A stretch of 35,831 bases of DNA from positions 1 to 35,831 of the forward strand of contig JAITKF010000047.1 of assembly GCA_031278545.1 (NCBI GenBank), written 5' to 3'. Source of the DNA: Prevotellaceae bacterium (lineage in GTDB: Bacteria > Bacteroidota > Bacteroidia > Bacteroidales > UBA932). A program made the position numbers and the translations under genes. Of this stretch, positions 1-8,797 are shown in pieces; positions within the stretch are counted from its first letter, which is position 1, and each line of letters begins with the position of its first letter. The notes under the pieces were generated by a model. That model was not told the DNA's origin. It searched no databases and was given only the letters and a program-made list of their open reading frames with translations.

Positions 1-630
1 GTTTTCTTCGAGCAGTTCCCCGACGGAGTTGTTCAGTTGGATGTATTCCCTGATTCGGGTGGGTGGAAGGTCAATCATCCGGCTGTTGTCTAAATGAAAT
101 TTTTTCAATTCGTCCAGCAGCCGATAGAATGGCTTGTTAGCTTTTGTAAGAATAATTTTGCCGACGATAAATACCGTTACTGCGAGCGCGACCCACAATC
201 CCAGTAAAAGATAAAGTATGTTTTTCGTCAAATCGTTGCTTTCGACGGTCGAGATGAAAAATTGCAACCGGTAATATTTCCCGTTTTGTTTGCAGCGGAA
301 AGCAGTGGCGAGCATGCGGACTTCTTCTTTTTCCTGTTCGGTGGGGAAATATATTTGGACTGTTGTGAAATTTTCGATAACCGTTTCGGCTTCTTCTTTC
401 GGGATTTCCCTGATGATGAAGTTGGGCGGGGTGTTGTCTTTCAGTGTTTCGACAAATCCGGGCGTTGCATCGGCTTTGGCAATAAACTCCTGTTTGAGAT
501 TGGTCAGTCCCTCGTCGATACCGTCATGTATTTCTTTCATCTGCAGGAGGAAGTAGATAGCTGCCCAAATCAGCATGATGGCCGTAAAAGACAGCGTTAT
601 GCGGGAGATTAAATAATTGGTGAGTTTCAT
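1..630 (-). CDS. Two-component sensor histidine kinase, N-terminal part (runs off left edge)
   Basis: This reading frame is open from an ATG at 630 to the window edge, about 210 codons without a stop; the ORF track omits it because it has no end here. The protein starts MKLTNYLISRITLSF and has a first membrane helix at about residues 8-28. An extracytoplasmic sensor segment of roughly 115 residues follows, then a second helix (LYLLLGLWVALAVTVFIVG) and a juxtamembrane segment that looks HAMP-like. The catalytic HisKA and ATPase domains would lie beyond the edge. Its ATG overlaps the stop of the upstream response regulator gene by 4 bp (ATGA), which implies translational coupling and a cognate pair. 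The kinase assignment is inferred from this topology and the partner, since no catalytic motif is visible. The signal sensed cannot be told. Confidence 0.85.
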   Translation of the reverse strand, partial: MKLTNYLISRITLSFTAIMLIWAAIYFLLQMKEIHDGIDEGLTNLKQEFIAKADATPGFVETLKDNTPPNFIIREIPKEEAETVIENFTTVQIYFPTEQEKEEVRMLATAFRCKQNGKYYRLQFFISTVESNDLTKNILYLLLGLWVALAVTVFIVGKIILTKANKPFYRLLDELKKFHLDNSRMIDLPPTRIREYIQLNNSVGELLEEN

Positions 631-1301
631 TCTGTCAGTTTGTAGCCGATGCCATATATATTTTCTATTCGGATGTCCGACTGTCCGTCATGCAGTTTTT
701 TGCGCAGGTTTTTAACTTGCGAATAGACGAAATCGAAATTGTCTGCCATGTCGGAATTGTCGCCCCAGACGTGTTCTGCCAGGGCGTCTTTGGTAATCAG
801 CCGGTTTTTGTTGGTGAGGAAAAAGGCGAGCATGTCAAACTCCTTGCGGTTCAGTTTCAGCAAATTGTTTTCCACGAATACCTGCCTCCGGGCAAAATCG
901 ACCGACAGGTTTCCCAGTTGCAAGATTTGTTTGCCGTCCGTTTGCTTACGTCGTAAGACGGCTTTAATCCGCGCGTGGAGTTCCGGGAGGTGAAAAGGTT
1001 TTGTCAGATAGTCGTCTGCGCCCAAGTCCAATCCCTGCACCTTGTCCTCGAGCGAATTTTTTGCCGAAACAATAATGATGTTGCCGGTTCTGTTTTCCTT
1101 TTTCATTTCTTGTAGGATTTGCAGCCCGCTGCCACCGGGCAGGGAAATATCCAGCAGGATACAATCGTAGTCATAAATCATGATATTTTCCATTGCGGAA
1201 TAATAGTCGGACGCTTTTTCTACAATATATTTTTCCGTCAACAGGAAATTTTCTATTGTTTTCAGTAATACATATTCGTCTTCGATGATGAGGATTTTCA
1301 T
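627..1301 (-). CDS. OmpR/PhoB-family response regulator
   Basis: The product is a DNA-binding response regulator of 224 residues. The receiver domain (about 1-115) shows the acidic pair in IIEDE, the phospho-acceptor Asp51 in CILLDISLPGG and the conserved Lys101 in LTKPF. A winged-helix output domain (about 125-222) ends in the typical NIYGIGYKL hairpin. The ORF track starts this frame at 1508, but the first 69 residues do not resemble the family. The ATG at 1301 gives a canonical MKILIIEDE start, and a TACCTTTG promoter box lies just upstream, so I chose 1301. It precedes and overlaps the histidine kinase gene, forming a two-gene operon divergent from metG. Target genes are unknown. Confidence 0.95.
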   Translation of the reverse strand: MKILIIEDEYVLLKTIENFLLTEKYIVEKASDYYSAMENIMIYDYDCILLDISLPGGSGLQILQEMKKENRTGNIIIVSAKNSLEDKVQGLDLGADDYLTKPFHLPELHARIKAVLRRKQTDGKQILQLGNLSVDFARRQVFVENNLLKLNRKEFDMLAFFLTNKNRLITKDALAEHVWGDNSDMADNFDFVYSQVKNLRKKLHDGQSDIRIENIYGIGYKLTE

Positions 1302-1318
1302 TTTTTGTTTAGTTTCCG

Positions 1319-1326
1319 CAAAGGTA
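1319..1326 (-). promoter_or_regulatory. Bacteroidota-type -7 box of the two-component operon
   Basis: On the minus strand this reads TACCTTTG, matching the TAnnTTTG -7 consensus of the Bacteroidota primary sigma factor. It lies 17 bp before the ATG at 1301, and no clear -33 TTG is seen at the right distance. It supports the shorter start of the regulator. Confidence 0.55.
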
Positions 1327-1533
1327 ATAAAAACTAAGGTAAGGCACGAACCGCAAAAGGTCTGTTTTCTCTGCGGCTTTTTTGTCAGCAAATTCGTCCG
1401 CCTCGGAAACGAAAGAAGAAGTAACCGCTCACAACTGTTCGCCTCGTCCCACAGGAACGAAATATTTGCAGAAACGGCAGGAGCAACCCGCGCACCATTA
1501 CGTTTCACACTTCAACAATCCAAATATTTCCCG

Positions 1534-1541
1534 TACATTTG
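1534..1541 (+). promoter_or_regulatory. -7 box of metG promoter
   Basis: TACATTTG matches TAnnTTTG and lies 24 bp before the metG ATG. The -33 element is not obvious. The 264-bp gap between the divergent regulator and metG (1302-1565) shows nothing else I can support. Confidence 0.55.
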
Positions 1542-1565
1542 TACTCTTTTAATTAATGATGCAGT

Positions 1566-3596
1566 ATGAATAATTACAAACGCTATCTTGTGACCTCTGC
1601 CCTTCCGTACGCCAATGGGCCTGTGCATATTGGACACCTCGCCGGCGTATATGTGCCGGCCGATATTTATGTTCGTTACCTGCGGCTACGCGGCCGCGAG
1701 GTCAAATTTATCGGCGGTTCCGACGAACACGGCGTCCCGATTACCATCAAAGCGCGTAAAGAGGGGGTTACGCCGCAGGATATTGTCGATAAATACCACC
1801 TAATTATTAAAGATTCGTTTGAACGATTCGGCATTTCGTTCGATATCTATTCGCGTACCTCCTCGAAAATTCATCATCAAACCGCCTCCGATTTCTTCAG
1901 AAAACTGTATGACGACGGGATATTTATCGAAAAAACAACGGCGCAGTATTATGACGAAGAAGCCGGCCAGTTCCTCGCCGACCGCTATATTGTCGGCACA
2001 TGCCCCCAATGCGGCAACGAGAATGCCTATGGCGATCAGTGCGAAAAATGCGGCTCGACACTCAGCCCGACCGAGCTGATTAACCCCCACTCGGCCATCA
2101 GCGGCAGTAAACCCGTCCTGCGCGACACCACCCACTGGTACCTGCCGCTCGACCGCTACGAGCCGTGGCTTCGACGTTGGATTCTGGAAGAACACCGGGA
2201 ATGGAAAACAAATGTCTACGGACAGTGCAAGTCGTGGCTCGACGGCGGACTGCAACCGCGCGCCGTCAGCCGGGACCTCGACTGGGGCGTGCCCGTACCC
2301 GTCGAAGGAGCCGAAAGAAAAGTCCTTTACGTATGGTTCGACGCCCCTATCGGCTACCTGTCGAACACCATCGAACTGCTGCCCGACGACTGGGAACGCT
2401 GGTGGAAGGACGAAGAGACGAAAATGGTACATTTTATCGGAAAAGACAATATCGTATTCCACTGCATCATGTTTCCCGCCATGCTGAAAGCGCACGGCGG
2501 ATTTATCTTGCCCGACAATGTGCCGGCCAACGAGTTCCTCAACCTTGAGAACGATAAAATATCCACCTCGCGCAATTGGGCGGTATGGCTGCACGAATAC
2601 CTCGACGAATTTCCCGGAAAAGAAGACGTCCTGCGCTATGTCCTTTGCGCTAACGCCCCCGAAACAAAAGACAATGATTTTACATGGAATGATTTCCAAA
2701 CCCGCAACAACAGCGAATTAGTGGCCGTCTTCGGCAATTTTGTAAACCGCGCCGTCATCCTTACTCATAAATATTTTGAAGGACGGGTGCCGCCCCGCAA
2801 TACCCTGACGCCCTACGATGAAGCAACGTTAAACGAAATACCCCTCATCAAGCAATCGCTCGAAAACAATATCGAAACCTACCATTTCCGCGAAGCGTTG
2901 AAAGACGCCATGAACCTCGCGCGGCTGGGCAATAAATACTTCGCCGACACCGAGCCGTGGCGACTGGCAGCCACCGACCGCCCCCGCGTAGCGACGATAC
3001 TGAACATCGCCCTCCAGATTTGCGCCAATTGCGCCATCGCCTTCGAACCCTTCCTGCCGTTTACCACCCAAAAACTGCGCTATATCTTAGCCAAAACCGC
3101 CGATTCGTGGGATGCCTTCGGACGGACGGACATCCTCGCGGAAGCCCACAGACTCAACGAAGCGCAATTGCTGTTCGATAAAATCGAAGACGACGAGATT
3201 GAAAAACAAAAGGCCAAACTGAAAGCCGCCGCAACGCCCCCCGCAATGCCAGCGCCGGCGCCGCAAAAGAACGCCTGCACTTACGACGATTTTATGAAAA
3301 TGGACATCCGCACCGCCACCGTCCTCGAAGCCGAACGGGTGCCCAAGACCGATAAACTGCTGCGGCTGAAAATCGACACGGGAATGGACATCCGCACTGT
3401 CGTATCGGGCATTGCCGAACATTATTCGCCCGAAGACATCGTCGGACGGCAAATATGCCTTTTGGCCAACCTCGAACCCCGCAAAATCAAAGGCATCGAA
3501 TCGCAGGGAATGATCCTGATGGCGCAGCAGGCCGACGGGATAATGCGCATCGTCCGTCCCGACGAACCGCTGGTTAATGGAGCGACGGTGTGCTGA
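1566..3596 (+). CDS. metG: Methionyl-tRNA synthetase
   Basis: This class I aminoacyl-tRNA synthetase attaches methionine to tRNA-Met in the cytoplasm. The 676-residue protein begins with the Rossmann-fold signature ([17 protein letters not shown]), with HIGH at 21-24. A zinc knuckle follows, with Cys146, Cys149, Cys159 and Cys162. The KMSKS loop appears as the variant KISTS at 331-335, and an alpha-helical anticodon-binding region comes next. After a Pro/Ala-rich linker, residues about 570-676 form a C-terminal EMAP/Trbp111-like tRNA-binding and dimerisation domain ([14 protein letters not shown]...). Length and domain order match the long bacterial form. The start is fixed by the [18 protein letters not shown] context and the -7 box 24 bp upstream. 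The flavodoxin gene follows 103 bp downstream with its own promoter. Confidence 0.98.
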   Translation: MNNYKRYLVTSALPYANGPVHIGHLAGVYVPADIYVRYLRLRGREVKFIGGSDEHGVPITIKARKEGVTPQDIVDKYHLIIKDSFERFGISFDIYSRTSSKIHHQTASDFFRKLYDDGIFIEKTTAQYYDEEAGQFLADRYIVGTCPQCGNENAYGDQCEKCGSTLSPTELINPHSAISGSKPVLRDTTHWYLPLDRYEPWLRRWILEEHREWKTNVYGQCKSWLDGGLQPRAVSRDLDWGVPVPVEGAERKVLYVWFDAPIGYLSNTIELLPDDWERWWKDEETKMVHFIGKDNIVFHCIMFPAMLKAHGGFILPDNVPANEFLNLENDKISTSRNWAVWLHEYLDEFPGKEDVLRYVLCANAPETKDNDFTWNDFQTRNNSELVAVFGNFVNRAVILTHKYFEGRVPPRNTLTPYDEATLNEIPLIKQSLENNIETYHFREALKDAMNLARLGNKYFADTEPWRLAATDRPRVATILNIALQICANCAIAFEPFLPFTTQKLRYILAKTADSWDAFGRTDILAEAHRLNEAQLLFDKIEDDEIEKQKAKLKAAATPPAMPAPAPQKNACTYDDFMKMDIRTATVLEAERVPKTDKLLRLKIDTGMDIRTVVSGIAEHYSPEDIVGRQICLLANLEPRKIKGIESQGMILMAQQADGIMRIVRPDEPLVNGATVC

Positions 3597-3634
3597 TAGG
3601 GATTCCGGCGGGCAAATATACCTACGATTAGGGA

Positions 3635-3665
3635 TTGTGTATCTCAATCGGGATTTGTATTTTTG
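3635..3665 (+). promoter_or_regulatory. Promoter of flavodoxin gene
   Basis: A TTG at 3635-3637 and TATTTTTG at 3658-3665 are separated by 20 bp. This fits the Bacteroidota -33/-7 architecture and lies 34 bp before the flavodoxin ATG. It is among the better two-element matches in the window. Confidence 0.65.
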
Positions 3666-3699
3666 CAGGCAAAAAGTATAAATCCAAAATATTTCTATT

Positions 3700-4203
3700 A
3701 TGAGTAAAACAGGTATTTTTTATGGGTCATCAAGCGGGAACACGGAAAGCGTCGCCAAGCGTATTGCCGCTAAATTGGGCGTAGCATCCGGCGATATTTA
3801 CGACATCGGCGTGGCGTCGTCGACTGGCAAACTGCGCGATTACGACATACTGCTGCTGGGCAGCTCCACGTGGGGCATCGGCGATTTGCAGGACGACTGG
3901 GAAGGCGTTATCAACCTCTTGCCGTCGGCTGTGGCCGGAAAGAAAATCGCCCTGTTCGGCTGCGGCGACTCCGCCTCGTATCCCGATTCGTTTTGCAGCG
4001 CCGTGGGAAAACTCTACGCCGCCGTCAAAGACCATGCCGTCGTCATCGGCTTTACCGGCACGGACGGCTACTCGTTCGACGCCTCCGAAGCCCTCGTCGA
4101 CAACCGCTTCGTCGGGCTGCTTATCGATGAAGACAACGAAAGCAACCTTACGGAACAACGAATCGAGCAATGGGCGGAACAATTAGGAATGGCTAACTCC
4201 TAA
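3700..4203 (+). CDS. fldA: Flavodoxin (long-chain type)
   Basis: The gene encodes a 167-residue FMN-binding low-potential electron carrier. The N-terminal phosphate loop YGSSSGNTESVAKRIA binds the FMN phosphate. The segments SSTWGIGDLQDDWE (about 54-67) and FGCGDSASYPDSFC (about 87-100) correspond to the two isoalloxazine-contacting loops. Length and the insertion in the last strand fit long-chain flavodoxins. In an anaerobe with an [FeFe] hydrogenase it could substitute for ferredoxin, for example under iron limitation; that role is inferred from the family, not shown here. It has its own promoter and ends at a strong hairpin terminator. Confidence 0.95.
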   Translation: MSKTGIFYGSSSGNTESVAKRIAAKLGVASGDIYDIGVASSTGKLRDYDILLLGSSTWGIGDLQDDWEGVINLLPSAVAGKKIALFGCGDSASYPDSFCSAVGKLYAAVKDHAVVIGFTGTDGYSFDASEALVDNRFVGLLIDEDNESNLTEQRIEQWAEQLGMANS

Positions 4204-4228
4204 TACGCCCCTCCCCCGTCTTTGAACG

Positions 4229-4274
4229 ATACAAAACAAAAGAACCGCCCGGAGGCGGTTCTTTTGTTTTGTAT
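4229..4274. terminator. Bidirectional intrinsic terminator between convergent genes
   Basis: This is a perfect 21-bp inverted repeat (arms 4229-4249 and 4254-4274) with a CGGA tetraloop. The inner stem is GC-rich (GAACCGCC) and the outer stem is A-rich on one side and T-rich on the other. Either strand therefore reads as a hairpin followed by a T-rich tract. It sits between the convergent flavodoxin (+) and Ig-repeat lipoprotein (-) genes and can serve both. Confidence 0.9.
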
Positions 4275-4290
4275 AAAGATAACCGAACGT

Positions 4291-6012
4291 TTATCGTTGC
4301 TTTCTTACAGCCGGCAGGCTGTTTTGCGGCATGATAGCATACTCGTTTGCCAAAGAGACCTTTTTCATCTGTGTAGAAGCAGGTGCAGGTGCAGGCGGTG
4401 CGCCACCGGCCGGAGTGTGTTCTAATTTTAGCTGTGTAATCAATAGCCTATATGCATCCGTACAATCAAAATGAGCTACAGCTAAGAAAACCCCTTTCCC
4501 GTTATAGGAATCAGGGATATCCAGTGTTTGTGTGTAGGGATTTCCATTTACTAATTTGTGCGTATGTAATACTGGTGCATTGCGTAATATAGGTATAATA
4601 TCATCAGCATCTGTTATTCCTGTAATTTGGTCGCTAGTTATGATTACTATTTTAAATTTTTCTTCCGGATAATCCGGAAGTAATGCTTGTGCCGTAAAGG
4701 TGAATTTTGCATTAGTACCAATAACATATCCCGGTAATATAAGATAATTTTCAGGAGTTAGTGGCCCTACGTAATTTACATATGATTCTGAGAATACAGT
4801 TATTTGCGTCAGTTCTTCATTCCAATAGGCAAATCTCCAATTGTATCCATCCTTATCTGCATCAATGGGTGTAAAGTAGTCAAGGATTTCCAGCCACGTC
4901 GTCGTATCAGTTGTTTCTGTATTAAGGTTTAAAAGGACTGTGCCGCCGCCGCAAGAATTAATCGTCACCTGCTTTCCATCGCTCTTTGTGCCGGTGCCGT
5001 ATTGGTTTATGCCTTCGACATAGTATGTGCCGGTGGCGGTAACGTTGTAGGTATTGGTCGTCGCGCCGGGAATTACGGTTGAGCCGTTATACCATTTGTA
5101 GGAGGTAGCTCCGCCGGCGGTGGCCGTGAGTAGTACGGAAGTAGCCGGGCAGGCGTTGGCCGAAGCGCCTGTAATGGCGGCTTTCTCCGGCACGGCGGCG
5201 CAGGCGCTAATCGTTACCTGTTTGACGTCGCTCTTTTCGCCGGTACCGTTGGCGTTAACGCCGGCGGCCTGATAGTTATCCGTTTCCGTAACGACGTACT
5301 TGGATGTTGTGGCGCCCTGTATTTCGATACCGCCCTTATACCATTTATATCCGGTAAGATTGTCGCCGGTCGCCAAGGCTATCAGTTCGACGGAAGCCGC
5401 CGGGCAGCTGTTTTCCGAAGCGCCCGTAATGGTGGCTTTCCCCGGCTTGGGGCAATTGACAATCGTTACGTTAAGCGGCGCGCTTTGCGGGCCCGCTTGC
5501 GTGCCTATTATACCGGCTACCGTATAGGCTCCGGTTTCGGTTGCTTCATACGTATTGGTTGTGACGCCCGAGATTTCGGCGCCGCCTTTATACCATTTAT
5601 ACGCTGTCGCATTTTGCAAACTGGCCGTGAGTACGACCGAAGCGCTGGGGCATGTGTTGCTCGAAGCGCCTGTCAGGGTTATGGTGTACGATTCAATGGT
5701 TACGGCTTTCGGGTCGCTTTTTGCGCCTTCGCCATTGTCATTCACCCCGGCTACGGAATAAGCGCTGGAGTTTGTTACCACGAGCGTATTGGCCGTTTCT
5801 CCCGGAATAAGCGAGGTATTGCTATACCAGAGGTACGACGTAGCGCCTTCGGCCGTAGCGGTAAGCGTTACCGAAGTTTCAGGGAAGACATTCGACGAAG
5901 GCCCCGAAATAACGGCTTTCCCCGGCACTTGGCCGGATTGATCATCGTCGCTGCAGGCGACGAATCCTGCTGCCAAACTAAATAAGGCAGCTAAAATAAG
6001 AACTTTTTTCAT
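4291..6012 (-). CDS. Surface lipoprotein with four Ig-like repeats and a choice-of-anchor-J-like domain
   Basis: The 573-residue protein has a lipoprotein signal ending ...AAGFVAC with the lipidated Cys at residue 20. It is followed by SDDDQ, which resembles the acidic lipoprotein export signal described for Bacteroides surface lipoproteins. Four tandem Ig-like repeats of about 80 residues occupy residues about 31-352, each with a YxWY core and a TxxYxVTxTGxY strand. Residues about 358-545 resemble the choice-of-anchor J / cleaved-adhesin fold (IDADKDGYNW ... PENYLILPGY). No T9SS sorting domain is visible. A role in surface adhesion or matrix binding is inferred; the ligand is unknown. The C-terminal domain DNA is visibly more AT-rich than the repeats. 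The gene is monocistronic, with its own promoter and the shared downstream terminator. Confidence 0.88.
   Translation of the reverse strand: MKKVLILAALFSLAAGFVACSDDDQSGQVPGKAVISGPSSNVFPETSVTLTATAEGATSYLWYSNTSLIPGETANTLVVTNSSAYSVAGVNDNGEGAKSDPKAVTIESYTITLTGASSNTCPSASVVLTASLQNATAYKWYKGGAEISGVTTNTYEATETGAYTVAGIIGTQAGPQSAPLNVTIVNCPKPGKATITGASENSCPAASVELIALATGDNLTGYKWYKGGIEIQGATTSKYVVTETDNYQAAGVNANGTGEKSDVKQVTISACAAVPEKAAITGASANACPATSVLLTATAGGATSYKWYNGSTVIPGATTNTYNVTATGTYYVEGINQYGTGTKSDGKQVTINSCGGGTVLLNLNTETTDTTTWLEILDYFTPIDADKDGYNWRFAYWNEELTQITVFSESYVNYVGPLTPENYLILPGYVIGTNAKFTFTAQALLPDYPEEKFKIVIITSDQITGITDADDIIPILRNAPVLHTHKLVNGNPYTQTLDIPDSYNGKGVFLAVAHFDCTDAYRLLITQLKLEHTPAGGAPPAPAPASTQMKKVSLANEYAIMPQNSLPAVRKQR
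4957..5922 (-). repeat. Four tandem Ig-like coding repeats (about 240-250 bp each)
   Basis: Residues about 31-107, 109-185, 189-269 and 274-352 of the lipoprotein align with each other, for example through YKWYKGG/YKWYNGS and the SDxKQVTI ends. The DNA of the later repeats is also similar (ATACCATTTATA recurs). They are potential substrates for repeat-number variation by recombination. Confidence 0.85.
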
Positions 6013-6084
6013 GATATAAAAATAAATTTGTTAATAATGATTTCTTTAGTTGTTCAATAGCACTTATTTTCGGTAAATGCAGTG

Positions 6085-6113
6085 CAAAGATACACATTTT
6101 TTTCATTCAACAA
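6085..6113 (-). promoter_or_regulatory. Promoter of the Ig-repeat lipoprotein gene
   Basis: On the minus strand TATCTTTG (6085-6092) is preceded by a TTG at 6111-6113 with 18 bp spacing. The ATG at 6012 lies about 70 bp downstream, giving an AT-rich leader longer than most others in the window. Confidence 0.55.
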
Positions 6114-6161
6114 TACATTATGTTTATTTTTTCATTGCCGTCCCCTCTCCGCCGGCGATTT

Positions 6162-6815
6162 TTAATTCCTAATTCTCCCGTCGCTCATGGTAATCGTCCT
6201 GTCGCTCATGGCGGCGAGTTCGGGGTCGTGCGTAACGATTACGATTGTTTGTTGCAGGCGGTCGCGCAGGGTGAAGAAAAGTTGATGCAGGTCGCGTTTA
6301 TTTTTGGAGTCAAGATTACCCGACGGTTCGTCGGCCAGCAGGACGGAGGGTTCGTTCATCAGGGCGCGGGCTACGGCTACCCGTTGCTGTTCGCCGCCGC
6401 TCAGTTCGTTGGGTTTATGTTGCAGGCGGTCGGCTAATCCTAAAAAGGTCAGTAGTTCTTTGGCGCGCGCGGTCGCTTGTGCGTGGCTTTTGCGGGCGAT
6501 AAAAGCGGGCATACATACATTTTCCAACGCGGTAAACTCCGGCAGCAGGTGGTGAAACTGGAATACAAACCCGATGCGCCGGTTGCGAAAGTCGGCCAGC
6601 GCCCTGCTATCCAAATCGAATACCGGTACATTGTCGATATATACGCGCCCGGAATCGGGTTTACTAAGCGTCCCGAGGATTTGCAGCAGCGTGGTTTTCC
6701 CCGCGCCGCTGGCGCCGACGATTGTGACCACTTCGGCGGGGTGTATTTCGAGGTCGATGCCTTTCAGTACTTGCAGGCTGTCGAATGTTTTTATCAGTTG
6801 TTGCGCACGAATCAT
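6162..6815 (-). CDS. lolD: ABC transporter ATPase, LolD/MacB-like
   Basis: The 217-residue nucleotide-binding subunit has Walker A GASGAGKT (about 34-41), a Q-loop region, the signature [15 protein letters not shown] and Walker B VLLADEP. The D-loop is SGNLDSK and the H-loop His is in IVTHD. The [16 protein letters not shown] segment is typical of the LolD/FtsE/MacB subfamily. In LolCDE it would power release of outer-membrane lipoproteins from the inner membrane. No permease gene is in the window, so membership in Lol rather than another MacB-like exporter is inferred. It is the last gene of the coaX-lptC operon, 26 bp after the CNNM gene, which supports an envelope-biogenesis role. Confidence 0.85.
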   Translation of the reverse strand: MIRAQQLIKTFDSLQVLKGIDLEIHPAEVVTIVGASGAGKTTLLQILGTLSKPDSGRVYIDNVPVFDLDSRALADFRNRRIGFVFQFHHLLPEFTALENVCMPAFIARKSHAQATARAKELLTFLGLADRLQHKPNELSGGEQQRVAVARALMNEPSVLLADEPSGNLDSKNKRDLHQLFFTLRDRLQQTIVIVTHDPELAAMSDRTITMSDGRIRN

Positions 6816-6841
6816 AGTGGTTGAAAATTAAGCGTTGATCA

Positions 6842-8104
6842 TTAACCGTTCACTTTAAGGCGCACGAGGTCGATTTTGGTGGCCGATGTTTTAAGGATAC
6901 GGAACCGGAACCGGTCGAATTGCAGGATGTCGCCTTGTTTTGGGATGTTTTCGTGATGGTGGGTGATGTATCCGGCCAGTGTTTCGTAGTCGTCCGATTC
7001 GGGAATGTCGAGGTCGTAGGCTTTGTTGATATACTTGACTTCGATGCGTCCCGAGAACTCAAATTCGGTGTCGGAGAGGGGGAGGTCAACGATGTCGTCG
7101 CGGTCGTGCTCGTCGTGGATTTCGCCGAATATTTCTTCGATAATATCTTCGACCGTTACTAATCCGGCCGTTCCGCCGTATTGGTCGACGACGACCGAGA
7201 GGGCTTTTTTCTGTTTGGTAAAGAGGGCTAAAAGGGTATGCGCCGGCAGGGTTTCCTGTACAAGATGAATGGGTCGCAGGAGTTCGTGGATGCTTTTACG
7301 TCCGGTGAACAGGTCTTTGGAATGGATGTATCCGATGATTTTGTCGATTGTCCCGCGATAGATTAATATGCGTGAATGGCGGCTGCGGATGAATGCTTGA
7401 TGCAGGACGTCGAATGGCTCATGTTCTTCGACGGCCACCAAATCGGTACGGGGCACCATGCACTCGCGTACCAGCACATCGGAAAAATCCAGCGCATTCT
7501 GAAAGATTTCCATGTCGTGTTCGTACTCGTGTTCGTCGTCTTCCGAGCCGCTGACTTCGTTGGACAGGCTCATTAAATCGGCTTTGTTGAAGAGTGTCCG
7601 GTCGTGTTTGACGGCAAGCCTGATTCCGAATAGCCGTAGCGTCCATCCCGAAAGCAGGGTAACGAATTTCGATAGCGGGTACAGCAGGATATAAAAGATG
7701 AACGCCATCCAGCAGAAGGTTTTCAGGATGCCGTTCGGGTTGATGCGGCAGATGAGTTTGGGCAGAAATTCGGCGGTTATTAGTACGACGAAGGTGGCAA
7801 AGAGGGTTTCGATAATGAGTTTCCCGCCGCTGGCGTCGGTGATGTGCGCGGTAATAAACGGGTCGCACAGTTTGGCCATCGCAATGCCGTAGACGACCAG
7901 CATAATATTATTGCCCATCAGCATGGTTGAGATGTATTCGCCGGTGCGGTGCAGGAAGAACCCGACGATTTTGGTGTACCATTTATTCCGTTTGCGGTCT
8001 AATTCAATCCGCAATTTGTTGGCCGATAACAAGGCGATTTCCATTCCCGAAAAGAATGCGGAGAAAAGCAGCGATACCAGTACGATTAGCAGGGGATAAT
8101 TCAT
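6842..8104 (-). CDS. CNNM/CorC-HlyC family membrane protein with CBS pair (GldE-like)
   Basis: The 420-residue protein has an N-terminal transmembrane DUF21/CNNM domain (about 1-190, starting MNYPLLIVLVSLLFSAFFSGMEIALLSANK). A CBS-domain pair follows (about 205-330, with MVPRTDLVAVE and VVDQYGGTAGLVTVEDIIEEIFGEI). The C-terminal CorC_HlyC domain (about 345-420) contains FSGRIEV. The family includes Mg2+/Co2+ transport-related proteins and the Bacteroidota gliding accessory protein GldE; no direct evidence separates these here. It starts 4 bp downstream of the lptC stop and is followed by the lolD-like gene, so it belongs to the envelope operon. Confidence 0.9.
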   Translation of the reverse strand: MNYPLLIVLVSLLFSAFFSGMEIALLSANKLRIELDRKRNKWYTKIVGFFLHRTGEYISTMLMGNNIMLVVYGIAMAKLCDPFITAHITDASGGKLIIETLFATFVVLITAEFLPKLICRINPNGILKTFCWMAFIFYILLYPLSKFVTLLSGWTLRLFGIRLAVKHDRTLFNKADLMSLSNEVSGSEDDEHEYEHDMEIFQNALDFSDVLVRECMVPRTDLVAVEEHEPFDVLHQAFIRSRHSRILIYRGTIDKIIGYIHSKDLFTGRKSIHELLRPIHLVQETLPAHTLLALFTKQKKALSVVVDQYGGTAGLVTVEDIIEEIFGEIHDEHDRDDIVDLPLSDTEFEFSGRIEVKYINKAYDLDIPESDDYETLAGYITHHHENIPKQGDILQFDRFRFRILKTSATKIDLVRLKVNG

Positions 8105-8108
8105 GGCG

Positions 8109-8786
8109 TTATTTTTTGCGTTCCGGCGATGCCGCCGGCGCGGGCGTTCGCGTTAATACCGGCGCCGCTACGTCCGTTGTAGTGGCTGTATCCGTACTGT
8201 CGGCGGGCGCGTCGGGGGCAACGTACATGTATCCGTCGTTGACGTTGCGGATTTCGTATTCTTCAAATCGTTCGTCGGATACCATTCCGTTGAGTCCCGG
8301 AATTTCGCTGTCGGGCGAGACAATACGCACTGGAGCGTTCGTGTAAATGGTTTTCTGCGCACGATTCCAGTACAAGGTATCGGTGTAGAGTTTTTGCTGT
8401 TTTATGTAGTTTTCGATTTCCACATGCCCGACGGCCATCCACATTTCTTCCGGCTTCTCTCGGTTGAGGGCATAGTCGGCCACGATTTCGCTTTCCAGCT
8501 CGCGCGTTTCGGTGTAGAAGAGGATGTGTATTCCTTTCGGGAAAATACTGTAAGGCTCGTCGCTCAGCATGAAACGCTTCACTTCCGGCGCACGTAGCGT
8601 CATGCGCAGCAGTCCCTTTTCGGTATAATTAATAAAGAGGCTGTCGAGCTCCATTGTCGGGATGTTTTTATCGTCATCTATCGACGAGATGCGGTTTTTG
8701 TCGTCGTTGCAGCCGGCGCTCCATGCGGCGACCGCCAGTAGCGCGACCGTCCAGACAACGCCGGATGAGAGCCGTGATTTATTCAT
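8109..8786 (-). CDS. lptC: LPS export ABC transporter periplasmic protein LptC
   Basis: The 225-residue protein carries a lipoprotein-type signal (VAAWSAGC, Cys at about 26) and an LptC/OstA-like beta-jellyroll region. Phrases such as LFINYTEKGLLRMTLRAPEVKRF and GHVEIENYIKQQKLYTDTLYWN are characteristic of Bacteroidota LptC. In the family it carries LPS from the LptBFG transporter to LptA. The last 35 residues are a Pro/Ala/Thr-rich tail that is probably disordered. The residues after the Cys (NDDK) are acidic, which would be odd for an inner-membrane-retained lipoprotein in this phylum. It lies 11 bp after the barrel gene and 4 bp before the CNNM gene. Confidence 0.88.
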   Translation of the reverse strand: MNKSRLSSGVVWTVALLAVAAWSAGCNDDKNRISSIDDDKNIPTMELDSLFINYTEKGLLRMTLRAPEVKRFMLSDEPYSIFPKGIHILFYTETRELESEIVADYALNREKPEEMWMAVGHVEIENYIKQQKLYTDTLYWNRAQKTIYTNAPVRIVSPDSEIPGLNGMVSDERFEEYEIRNVNDGYMYVAPDAPADSTDTATTTDVAAPVLTRTPAPAASPERKK

Positions 8787-8797
8787 GCTTCCCTCGA

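Noticed and set aside
1800-2699. 299-codon minus-strand ORF opposite metG
   Set aside because: No family resemblance, and fully antisense to a highly conserved tRNA synthetase.
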